Source: Claveliimonas bilis
GTDB lineage: Bacteria; Bacillota; Clostridia; Lachnospirales; Lachnospiraceae
DNA: 64,000 bases
Assembly (NCBI RefSeq): GCF_020892095.1
Contig: NZ_AP024845.1
Span: 1,178,001-1,242,000 of the forward strand
Reading direction: 5' to 3'
Shown: positions 37,648 through 45,398 of the stretch, piece after piece
Position numbering within the stretch: position 1 is the stretch's first letter
Layout of the letters: every line of letters begins with the position of its first letter
The notes under the pieces: model-generated
Seen by the model: only the letters and a program-made list of their open reading frames with translations
Database searches by the model: none
What the model was told of the DNA's origin: nothing
Translations under genes and position numbers: made by a program

Positions 37648-38631
37648 ATGGATCAGTTAAACCAATATCTTACACAGAAATACTCTCCTTATTATATCCC
37701 CGGCTCCGGAAGCGGGGACATCCTTATGTGGGGAACAACCCGGGATTCACAGATCATTCCCGGCTTTCTTTCTTTGAATGTGGGAGTGGATTATGATCCC
37801 CTCTCTCCTAATCCGAATCTTACAAAAGGAATGATCACCGACACTCTGAATCAAAGTTATGCGGATTTTGACGGGAACTCTCCTTTTGCCGCCTTTTTCA
37901 GGATCTTCCGGCTGCTTTCATACCGCGCGGACCTTCCCTGCATTTTTATCGCATATCCGACACTTCCTGCATACAGTGATGATCAATGGGAAAAGACGCT
38001 GGAAGCATATCCTTTGGAAGATGTTCGTTTTTATGTTTGGAATTTGAAAGAACCCAAAGCAAAATTTTTGACGGGCAAAGAGCTGAAGAACGAGATTTAT
38101 TCTATTCTGGATGTAAATTTCCAGGATCAGGGCACCGGAAAGGAAAAAAATAAAAGCATTCACGATTATTTTCATTACTGGAGCCGCTGCTTTTTATCCG
38201 CCCATATCCGCAAGCAGGACTGTGATGGAATCCTCTTTGACAAAAGCGGAACAAACTGTTCTCTGATCGAGATCAAACGTTCTTCCAATCCGCCCATCCC
38301 CAAGTGGCGTCCCTATATTGACGATGAAAACAATTACCGGAATCAGCTTGCCTTTGCCCGCAGTCTGAAAGCCTGTTTCTGGCTTCTCCAGCATGATGGG
38401 ATCCCTGTCACAGAAGCAGGACAGGTGTCTTTCTGGGATATCCGGGGTATAAATGAGACGGAGGCAGAGCGCCTTCGCCGTCTTCAGGCAGAAGGACATC
38501 GCGGGGTACATGGCGACTATCTTACCTGCTCCCGCTTTTTCTCTCCCCTGCCTGTCTCTGCAGAAGAGGAAAACCTTCCCTCTTTACATTCCCTGATAGA
38601 GTCTTTTATTGACTGCAGCCCGGGAGACTGA
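37648..38631 (+). CDS. Uncharacterised protein with PD-(D/E)XK-like nuclease motif
   Basis: 327 residues, no family recognised. Seen: D193 in CDGILF, then SLIEIKRS with E208 and K210, followed by an NQLAFA helix. This fits the D...ExK core of PD-(D/E)XK nucleases, with the usual beta-hairpin spacing. The N-terminal 150 residues (KYSPYYIPGSGSGDILMWGT...) could be a target-recognition part. It converges on an adenine methyltransferase gene that ends 17 nt away, the arrangement of a restriction-modification pair. I infer a restriction endonuclease; the fold is not proven. AGAGAGG precedes the ATG. Confidence 0.6.
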   Translation: MDQLNQYLTQKYSPYYIPGSGSGDILMWGTTRDSQIIPGFLSLNVGVDYDPLSPNPNLTKGMITDTLNQSYADFDGNSPFAAFFRIFRLLSYRADLPCIFIAYPTLPAYSDDQWEKTLEAYPLEDVRFYVWNLKEPKAKFLTGKELKNEIYSILDVNFQDQGTGKEKNKSIHDYFHYWSRCFLSAHIRKQDCDGILFDKSGTNCSLIEIKRSSNPPIPKWRPYIDDENNYRNQLAFARSLKACFWLLQHDGIPVTEAGQVSFWDIRGINETEAERLRRLQAEGHRGVHGDYLTCSRFFSPLPVSAEEENLPSLHSLIESFIDCSPGD

Positions 38632-38647
38632 TCCTTCTCCTCATTTA

Positions 38648-40063
38648 TCATTTTTCTTCAAAATCTGTACGGAAATATTTCAGATTGGCGGGAATGCCTT
38701 CTACCTTCCCGCCATCCTTCATCCTGTATCCTTCTATCACTCTCTTTAATCTTATATAAGTAATCTCTTCACAGATGTGATTTTCATTGTTCGTACACAA
38801 AATGAAATGGCGCTTTCCGCCATCCTGGCGGTTCTGTTCCAGAACTGCCTGTCCTGTGGTTCCGCTTCCTGCAAAGAAATCCAGTACAAGAGCGTCCTTC
38901 TTTTTCAGATACCGCAAAAGTATTTTTATCAGTTCTACCGGTTTGGAATATTTAAATACCGTTTCCCCCTGAAAAATACGCTTGATATCCGCTGCGGCAT
39001 TTGCGTTGAGCACAGTCTGGATCACATTTTTGTAGGGCGCGCATTTCTCTACGGGATTTCCTTCATTATCCACGTTGAGATAAATTTTATAGCGGACTGC
39101 CCAGCCGTTTTCCTTTCTTGAAGAAGGCATAATTTCCAGAAATCCGTTTTCCCTGGCCCATTTCACTTTCTCCCTGCTCCATTTCCACGTCCACCCATCC
39201 CGCGCGAACTCTGTACGCCCGTTGGGATAAACAGGTGTGCCGTCGGGAGCTTCGATGGCATAATTCAAAGCGTCGCTGTATCTTACGCTTCCCCGATCCA
39301 GTGAGTCATAGTAAAAAGGCCCTCTCTCCTCCTCGTATTCATCTGTAAAACGGTAACGCTTCCTGTCATAGGCCTGGTAATTTTTATCGAAAATCTGGTC
39401 TGCCCTCCGGATATCCTTTACATAGACCAGGATATATTCTGTAATGGTGGCAATCCCTCTTGCATCAGACGCACCTGTTTTCTTCTGCCATATAATATTT
39501 GTAACAAAATTCTGCTCTCCCATGATCTCGTCGCAGAGCAGTTTCAGAGCATATACTTCGTTGTCATCGATGCTGATAAAGATTACACCATTGTCGGCGA
39601 GCAGTTCTTTTGCCGCTTCCAGTCTTTCTGACATAAAAGAAAGCCACTTACTGTGCCGGAAACCGTCCTTTTCATCCACAATAGCGTCATCATAAATAAA
39701 ATCTTTGTTTCCTGTATTGTAGGGCGGATCAATATAAATGCAGTCCACTTTTTTCCTGCATGTTTCTCCAAGGAGCCTTAGGCTGTGCAGATTATCTCCC
39801 TCCAAAAGGTAATGGTATCCGTCCTCCCGCCCGGCCATACTGATCCTTCGCTCTTTAATCTCAGTAAAAACAGGAACTTTCGTCTGCATTTCCTGGTCAA
39901 TCCGCTCCTCATGCTTTTCCCAGACCAGTCCGTACTTCCTTGTCGTCAGTTCTTCTTCAATATCGCGAACTGTAGACAGTGAAGTCTCATCCGAAAGTCC
40001 CTCTTTGATTTTTTCTAAAAATTCCAGCATCTGCTGACGCTTTTTACCGGACAGATTTGTCAT
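38648..40063 (-). CDS. DNA adenine N6-methyltransferase (beta class, type III Mod-like)
   Basis: 471 residues. Catalytic DPPY at residues 112-115 in CIYIDPPYNTGNKDFIYDD, and the SAM motif FFAGSGTTGQAV near residue 403. DPPY before FxGxG marks the beta class, with the recognition domain between the motifs. The sequence is Mod-like but shorter than type III Mod proteins (over 600 residues), and no res helicase gene is nearby. Together with the convergent putative nuclease it suggests a type II system with a Mod-like methylase. AAGGAG precedes the ATG. Confidence 0.92.
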   Translation of the reverse strand: MTNLSGKKRQQMLEFLEKIKEGLSDETSLSTVRDIEEELTTRKYGLVWEKHEERIDQEMQTKVPVFTEIKERRISMAGREDGYHYLLEGDNLHSLRLLGETCRKKVDCIYIDPPYNTGNKDFIYDDAIVDEKDGFRHSKWLSFMSERLEAAKELLADNGVIFISIDDNEVYALKLLCDEIMGEQNFVTNIIWQKKTGASDARGIATITEYILVYVKDIRRADQIFDKNYQAYDRKRYRFTDEYEEERGPFYYDSLDRGSVRYSDALNYAIEAPDGTPVYPNGRTEFARDGWTWKWSREKVKWARENGFLEIMPSSRKENGWAVRYKIYLNVDNEGNPVEKCAPYKNVIQTVLNANAAADIKRIFQGETVFKYSKPVELIKILLRYLKKKDALVLDFFAGSGTTGQAVLEQNRQDGGKRHFILCTNNENHICEEITYIRLKRVIEGYRMKDGGKVEGIPANLKYFRTDFEEK

Positions 40064-40092
40064 AATGTACTCCTTCTGCTGTGAATAGTAAC

Positions 40093-40132
40093 ACTGTAGG
40101 TACAGTATAACAAATTTTTATAAAAATGTGAA
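40093..40132 (-). promoter_or_regulatory. Promoter and palindrome of the methyltransferase gene
   Basis: TTCACA (40127-40132), 17-bp spacer, TATACT (40104-40109). The perfect palindrome ACTGTA-GG-TACAGT (40093-40106) overlaps the -10 and start site. The nearby CTGTGAATAGTAAC string matches the left end of the MITE-like element at 8939. Confidence 0.6.
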
Positions 40133-40141
40133 AGAGTTTCC

Positions 40142-40945
40142 TTAAGACAGCATCATCCTGTCATTGGCAAACTCATCACCGCTCACTTCCTCAAATTTTG
40201 CCAGAAGATCCGATACGTGAAGATTCCTTTTCTCCTCTCCGGACACATCATATATAATCCGTCCCTCATGCATCATGATCAGACGGTTGCCATGCGCAAT
40301 GGCGTCCTTCATGTTATGGGTCACCATAAGCGCTGTCAACTGATGTTCCTCTATTATTTTATCGGAAATGTCCAGCACCTTGGCTGCTGTCTTCGGATCC
40401 AGCGCTGCGGTATGTTCATCAAGAAGAAGCAGCTTCGGCTTTTTCATAGCTGCCATTAAGAGAGTTACCGCCTGCCTCTGGCCGCCCGAGAGAAGTCCCA
40501 CTTTGGTGCTAAGTCTCTCTTCCAGTCCAAGATCCAGTTCTTTCAACTGCTCTTTATAGTTTTCCCTTTCTTTTCTTGAGATTCCCCATCGCAGCCCCCT
40601 TCTTGCTCCCCGGCGAGCCGCAATAGCCATATTTTCTTCAATGGACATCGTAGCGGCAGTCCCCGTCATCGGATCCTGAAATACTCTTCCAAGATACACC
40701 GCTCTTTTATGCTCCGGAAGCCGTGTAATGTCCGTACCATCTACAATAATATTTCCGGAGTCCACATTCCACACACCCGCTATCGCATTGAGCATAGTAG
40801 ACTTGCCGGCTCCATTTCCTCCGATGATCGTCACAAAATCTCCGGGATTCAGATTCAGGCTTGTTCCTGTGAGCGCCGCTTTTTCATTTATTGTCCCTTT
40901 ATTAAATGTCTTATAAATTTCTTTGATCTCCAGCATGTATCCCAT
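40142..40945 (-). CDS. ABC importer ATP-binding protein (ABC_sub_bind/TrpXYZ-type)
   Basis: 267 residues: Walker A GGNGAGKST, signature LSGGQRQAV, Walker B LLLLDEHTAALD and the H-loop VTHNM. DEHTAALDPKTAA is characteristic of the ATPase paired with ABC_sub_bind (DUF534) transporters such as streptococcal TrpXYZ. Last of three genes; begins 4 nt after the permease stop. AGGAGG is 10 nt before the ATG. Confidence 0.9.
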   Translation of the reverse strand: MGYMLEIKEIYKTFNKGTINEKAALTGTSLNLNPGDFVTIIGGNGAGKSTMLNAIAGVWNVDSGNIIVDGTDITRLPEHKRAVYLGRVFQDPMTGTAATMSIEENMAIAARRGARRGLRWGISRKERENYKEQLKELDLGLEERLSTKVGLLSGGQRQAVTLLMAAMKKPKLLLLDEHTAALDPKTAAKVLDISDKIIEEHQLTALMVTHNMKDAIAHGNRLIMMHEGRIIYDVSGEEKRNLHVSDLLAKFEEVSGDEFANDRMMLS

Positions 40946-40949
40946 AGTT

Positions 40950-41888
40950 TTAAGCCCTCCTCTTCACTGAGCGTTTTTCTTTCAGATATGGTACTGCCAG
41001 GAATGCGGCCACCACCAAAGCGGAGAAAAGCTTCATATAATCCGAAGGCATCTTCAGCCACAATACAAGTGCATATGCCACGTAATACAGGATCGCACCT
41101 ACAAAAACCGCTGTCAGAGTATAGGCAAAGGCAATCTTTTTGCCCGCACACAGTTTTCCGAAAATAACCTCACTGATAATAACAGCTGCAAGGCCTATGA
41201 CAATCGCTCCACGACCCATGTTGACATCTGCCGCCCCCTGATATTGAGCCAGTATACCGCCGCAGAGTCCTACCAGCCCGTTGGAGATCATCAAAGCCAG
41301 CACCTTCATAAAATTCGTATTGATCCCCTGAGCCCTCGCCATCTGTGGATTACATCCCGTAGCCCGGATGGAAGCGCCCATTTCCGTGCCAAAGAGCCAA
41401 TAGATCACTGCCACCAGTACAAGGCAGCCTACAATAAGTTTTACGAAGAAAATCCAACTGTCCTCTCCTGTCACATACCGGGAAGAGGCTACAAGATTCT
41501 GCTGTGTCAGGCCGATCCCCTGATTGGATTTTCCCATAATGCCAAGATTCACCGAATACAGGGATACCTGGGTCAAAATGCTGGCGAGGATGCCGGGAAT
41601 CCCAAGAACCGTGTGCAAAACTCCTGTTGCAAGCCCGGCTGCCATTCCCGCCAGGACAGAAAAGAGCAATGCTGCAGCCGGATGCATTCCTCCCTGTATG
41701 AGCATGACCGCTACAGCGGCGCCTGTAGCCAGAGAACCATCTACCGTAAGATCCGGAAAATCCAGAATGCGGAAGGTAATATATACGCCAAGCGCCATAA
41801 TTCCCCATATGATCCCCTGTGCTGCCGTCCCTGGCATCGCCCGAAAAAACGCCATGGGATCCAGGGAAAGAAAATAATCCAGTATCAT
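40950..41888 (-). CDS. ABC importer permease (ABC_sub_bind/TrpXYZ-type)
   Basis: 312 residues, about eight to nine hydrophobic segments, branched-chain-type permease fold. Strings such as GIIWGIMALGVYITFRILDFPDLTVDGSLATGAA and ATGCNPQMARAQGINTNFMK are typical of the permease paired with ABC_sub_bind proteins. Lies between the binding protein and ATPase genes, with a 62-nt gap after the former. Confidence 0.9.
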   Translation of the reverse strand: MILDYFLSLDPMAFFRAMPGTAAQGIIWGIMALGVYITFRILDFPDLTVDGSLATGAAVAVMLIQGGMHPAAALLFSVLAGMAAGLATGVLHTVLGIPGILASILTQVSLYSVNLGIMGKSNQGIGLTQQNLVASSRYVTGEDSWIFFVKLIVGCLVLVAVIYWLFGTEMGASIRATGCNPQMARAQGINTNFMKVLALMISNGLVGLCGGILAQYQGAADVNMGRGAIVIGLAAVIISEVIFGKLCAGKKIAFAYTLTAVFVGAILYYVAYALVLWLKMPSDYMKLFSALVVAAFLAVPYLKEKRSVKRRA

Positions 41889-41950
41889 TGTCTTTTACCT
41901 CTCTTTTCGTCCGTCATTTTTATTCTGCCATTTCTGACTGCTCCGCCATC

Positions 41951-42964
41951 CTATTCTGTCTCGATGGCCTCATAGTCATCCGGAACGGCAACGCCCAGTT
42001 CTTCACAGATCTGCGCATTGTACATCTTTGTTACTTCCGGAGCAGATTCAATTTCCATTGCAGTAATATCTGCACCCTCTGCAAGAATCTCATATGCCAT
42101 TTCACCGGCTCTGTATCCGATATCATAGTAGCTGATGGACAGGGTTGCCACACCGCATCCGGAACAGATTCCCTGTTCTCCGGCAATGACCGGAACTTTT
42201 GCGGGCAGGCAGATATTATTGATAATCTGAGTATTTGCCGCCATTGTATTATCTGTCGGCACATAAATAACATCACATTCCTCTGCCGCACTCTGTGTCA
42301 CAGACTGGATCTCATTAGAGTCCGCCGCTGTATATTCTTTGTATTCTATCCCGTCTGCCTCCAGCTCCTTCTCAAAAAGCTCTGCCTGATATTTGGAATT
42401 AGATTCAGCGGAACAGTATAAAATTCCCACTGTCTTTGCATCCGGGAAAAGCTCTGTCAGCATATCTTCCTGTTCACTGATCGGAGCCAGGTCACAGGTA
42501 CCGGAAATATTAACTCCTGTCGCTCCCGTCCAATCTTCAATTCCCAATGCTGTTGCATAGTCAGTAACAGAAGTTCCCAGGATCGGAATGTCACTGGTTG
42601 CCTGCGCCGCCGTCTGAAGCGGCAATGTTGCATTTGCAAGAATCAGATCCACATCAGAAGAGACAAAACCATTTACAATGGTACTGCACATAGCCTGCTC
42701 ACCCTGGGCATTCTGCACATCAAATTCCACCTTGTCTTCTCCGAATTTTTCCTTACATGCATCCTGGAATCCTAAGGTTGCCTGATCCAGAGCGTCATGT
42801 TCCATCTGCTGACAGATACCGATCGTATATGTTTCATCGCTCCCTGAATCCGCACTTTGGCTGTCCGATGATGTACTGCCAGAAGAAGAATCGCTTCCGC
42901 AGGCTGCCAGAGATGCTGTCATTGCCATAACCATAAGTATTGCTGCTGCCTTTTTCCTTTTCAT
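41951..42964 (-). CDS. ABC_sub_bind-family substrate-binding lipoprotein
   Basis: 337 residues. Lipoprotein signal with lipobox SLAAC (Cys about residue 22), then a Ser/Asp-rich linker and the ABC_sub_bind (DUF534) domain (YTIGICQQMEHDALDQATLGFQDACKEKFG, IPILGTSVTDYATALG). Characterised relatives bind tryptophan or tyrosine, but many are uncharacterised, so the ligand is open. Delivers substrate to the downstream permease and ATPase. AGAGAGGT precedes the ATG. No T-box or riboswitch is seen in the short leader. Confidence 0.9.
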   Translation of the reverse strand: MKRKKAAAILMVMAMTASLAACGSDSSSGSTSSDSQSADSGSDETYTIGICQQMEHDALDQATLGFQDACKEKFGEDKVEFDVQNAQGEQAMCSTIVNGFVSSDVDLILANATLPLQTAAQATSDIPILGTSVTDYATALGIEDWTGATGVNISGTCDLAPISEQEDMLTELFPDAKTVGILYCSAESNSKYQAELFEKELEADGIEYKEYTAADSNEIQSVTQSAAEECDVIYVPTDNTMAANTQIINNICLPAKVPVIAGEQGICSGCGVATLSISYYDIGYRAGEMAYEILAEGADITAMEIESAPEVTKMYNAQICEELGVAVPDDYEAIETE

Positions 42965-43038
42965 AGTCTCTTACCTCTCTTTTCACTTTCTTGCGCCAAA
43001 GTTTTAAACTTTACCGCGTTGAAGCCTTTATGTGTTGA

Positions 43039-43067
43039 ATTATACGCCCGCGATTTTCAGATGTCAA
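43039..43067 (-). promoter_or_regulatory. Promoter of the ABC_sub_bind importer
   Basis: Consensus TTGACA (43062-43067), 17-bp spacer, TATAAT (43039-43044). It should be strong unless repressed. Confidence 0.85.
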
Positions 43068-43091
43068 GCAATAAATCAGAAATACCACCGT

Positions 43092-43128
43092 AAAAAAATA
43101 AGCCGCCACTATTTCTCATAGTGACGGC
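43092..43128 (-). terminator. Terminator after the acetyltransferase gene
   Basis: GCCGTCACTAT / ATAGTGGCGGC stem overlapping the stop codon, followed by TTATTTTTTT. Confidence 0.85.
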
Positions 43129-43765
43129 AGGCTTCTGTCTCCTCCCGATAGCGGCGGATTTCTTCCATAGCCGCCTCATCAAACTTTCTGTCCTTGTAAT
43201 AATATTCAAAAGCTTCTTCTGTAATCTCCCGTATGACTCTGCAGGGATTTCCTGCCGCCACGACCCAGTCGGGAATATCTTTCGTCACCACGCTTCCCGC
43301 ACCGATCACGGTATTGCTCCCTATATGCACTCCCGGCATGATCACAGTATTTCCGCCGATCCACACATTATCTCCCACAGTCACCTCAATTCCATATTCA
43401 TATAAGGAATTTCTCGCCACGGGATGCAGTGGATGTCCTGCAGTATATATGGAAACATTAGGTGCGAACTGACAGTTATCTCCAATCTTCACCTTTGCCA
43501 CATCAATGATGGTACAGTTGTAATTGGCAAAGAAATTTTTCCCTACTTCTATGTTTTTCCCATAATCACAGTAAAAGGGCGGATTAATAAACGCATTCTC
43601 GGATTTTCCCAGCAGCTCTTTTACAATCTCTGCCAGCGTATCAAAATCTGACCGATCTGCAAAATTCAGTTTCTGAAGGATTCTTCTGCATACTTTCTGT
43701 TCCTCCATGACTGAATCATCGGAAATATAAGGAAGCTGTGCATTTCTTCTTTCTATATGATTCAT
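43109..43765 (-). CDS. Sugar O-acetyltransferase (Maa/LacA type)
   Basis: 218 residues, left-handed beta-helix hexapeptide acetyltransferase. The string NYNCTIIDVAKVKIGDNCQFAPNVSIYTAGHPLHP holds the catalytic His (AGHP), and GNTVIMPGVHIGSNTVIGAGSVVTKDIP follows, as in maltose and galactoside acetyltransferases. Acetylates sugars from acetyl-CoA. Last gene of the operon with the surface protease and the PglD/NahK-like fusion; its ATG is 2 nt after that gene's stop. Confidence 0.9.
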   Translation of the reverse strand: MNHIERRNAQLPYISDDSVMEEQKVCRRILQKLNFADRSDFDTLAEIVKELLGKSENAFINPPFYCDYGKNIEVGKNFFANYNCTIIDVAKVKIGDNCQFAPNVSIYTAGHPLHPVARNSLYEYGIEVTVGDNVWIGGNTVIMPGVHIGSNTVIGAGSVVTKDIPDWVVAAGNPCRVIREITEEAFEYYYKDRKFDEAAMEEIRRYREETEACRHYEK

Positions 43766-43767
43766 TC

Positions 43768-45396
43768 TTACTCTCCTGCTGCATATTTTTGTATGATCTT
43801 TTCCATCTCGTCAAAGTGCTGTTCCATTTCATCTACCAGCCGGAACTGTGTTCTTGCCCTCACCAGATTATGTTCCGGGTAATCGGTTTTAAAATAAGTA
43901 TCTCCCTGCAGGTAATCCGTCAGAAAACGGATGCCGCATTCCAATGTCATCAATCTTGCCCCCCAGGGAAGGCTTCTGATCTCCTCCTCTGTAAGAACAT
44001 CTCTTGTCTCTTTCAGATACCCTTTGACATACAGTTCGTAAAGCTCCAGGTCAAAATGTACCAGATCCAGGTTCTTCTCATCTTCTTCTGCCGTGGCTGC
44101 CCCAAAGCGGATGGAATCCCCGAAATCATTTGCCGCAAGTCCCGGCATGATGGTATCAAGATCGATAATACACAATCCCCTTCCTGTCTTGCTGTCAAAC
44201 AAAATATTGTTAAGCTTTGTGTCATTGTGGGTCACACGAAGCGGAAGAACGCCTTCTTCCTGTTTCTTTACCAGAACCTCACAGTCCTTCTCCCTTTCCA
44301 GAATAAACCGGATCTCCGGCCGGCAGGAAGCCGCTCTGTCTTTCAGATCTCTTTGAAGAGCTGTCTCAAAAGCCCGGAACCGTTTCACTGTATTGTGGAA
44401 ATCCGGGATCGTCTCATTCAACCGGTCGGCAGGGTAATTTCCAAGCTGTTTCAGAAAATGTCCGAAGCTGCTGCCGGACTGATAGAACTGCTCCGGTTCC
44501 TCCACCAGCTGATAGCATTCGGAATCCGGGATGAAGTTATAGCACCGCCATGGCTGTCCTGTACTGTCCTCAAAATAATTGCATCCGCTTTTTGTCTTAA
44601 TGTAGGATAAAGTTTCCCGGTCCGGATCTCCTCCCTCCTGGCGTATCACATTTCTCAAATATTCTGTCACGCCGAAAATATTTTCCATCACGCCCTGGGG
44701 ATCCTTGAATACATTGCTGTTGATCCTTTGAAGGACATAGGAAAGCTCATCTCCATCTTCCCCCGGCATATATACTGCATATGTCTCATTGATATGCCCG
44801 GCGCCAAACGGTTTTACGTAGCTGCATCTGTTTCCGAAACCAAAGGCATAGACTGCATCCTCCAGATTCCGGTCATCTACGCCGTCAATCTTTCTTCTTG
44901 TAGAAAAGATCACTTCCCCGGCTTCCACCTTCTCTCTGGAACCGATCGTACAGTTTGCCTTTACCACGCTGCCAAGGCCGATGTGCGCCCCGCATCCCAC
45001 ATAGGAATCATGGTCGATCACAGCTCCGCTGTTTACCAGCACGCCGTGCTCGATCACGGTATGGGTATTCACAACGGCTCTCTGCATAATAAAGCTTCCT
45101 TTTCCGATCACGGCGCTGGGGCTTACTACGGCAGACGGATGGATCACAGCCGGAACTTCATATCCGGCCTCCATCAGCTTTTCTGTCCAGTAAAGACGCA
45201 TATTGTTATCTCCAAGAGCCGCTACCGCCATGTCGTATTTCCCCAGAAAGCTCTCGTAATCGCAGCATTTCCCCACAACATCCTTATCTCTTACGGCGTC
45301 GTCTAAAAATACCGCCTCTTCATACCCCAGCATAAGAGCTGTTTCCTGTATCATATGGCCGAAACCGCCGGCTCCCAAAATCAATAACCGTTTCAT
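43768..45396 (-). CDS. Fusion of PglD-like acyltransferase and NahK-like sugar kinase
   Basis: 542 residues. Residues 1-170 match sialic-acid/PglD-type acetyltransferases: a Rossmann-like start (LLILGAGGFGHMIQETA) and beta-helix hexapeptides with NSGAVIDHDSYVGCGAHIG, His129 being the likely catalytic base. Residues 180-542 match the aminoglycoside-phosphotransferase fold of N-acetylhexosamine 1-kinases: PFGAGHINETY, VTHNDTKLNNILFD (catalytic HND) and IIDLDTIMPG. The two halves occur normally as separate proteins, so this fusion is unusual. A role in amino-sugar salvage or activation is inferred. AAAGGAG lies in the 3' end of the upstream protease gene, so translation is coupled. Confidence 0.85.
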   Translation of the reverse strand: MKRLLILGAGGFGHMIQETALMLGYEEAVFLDDAVRDKDVVGKCCDYESFLGKYDMAVAALGDNNMRLYWTEKLMEAGYEVPAVIHPSAVVSPSAVIGKGSFIMQRAVVNTHTVIEHGVLVNSGAVIDHDSYVGCGAHIGLGSVVKANCTIGSREKVEAGEVIFSTRRKIDGVDDRNLEDAVYAFGFGNRCSYVKPFGAGHINETYAVYMPGEDGDELSYVLQRINSNVFKDPQGVMENIFGVTEYLRNVIRQEGGDPDRETLSYIKTKSGCNYFEDSTGQPWRCYNFIPDSECYQLVEEPEQFYQSGSSFGHFLKQLGNYPADRLNETIPDFHNTVKRFRAFETALQRDLKDRAASCRPEIRFILEREKDCEVLVKKQEEGVLPLRVTHNDTKLNNILFDSKTGRGLCIIDLDTIMPGLAANDFGDSIRFGAATAEEDEKNLDLVHFDLELYELYVKGYLKETRDVLTEEEIRSLPWGARLMTLECGIRFLTDYLQGDTYFKTDYPEHNLVRARTQFRLVDEMEQHFDEMEKIIQKYAAGE

Positions 45397-45398
45397 TG

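Noticed and set aside
38648-40063. Type III restriction-modification Mod gene
   Set aside because: The protein is too short for typical Mod and no res helicase gene is adjacent; a type II pairing with the convergent gene fits better.
43070-43100. ACGGTGGTA string as a T-box antitermination element for the ABC_sub_bind importer
   Set aside because: It lies upstream of the promoter at 43039-43067, outside the transcript, and no specifier stem or terminator follows in the short leader.
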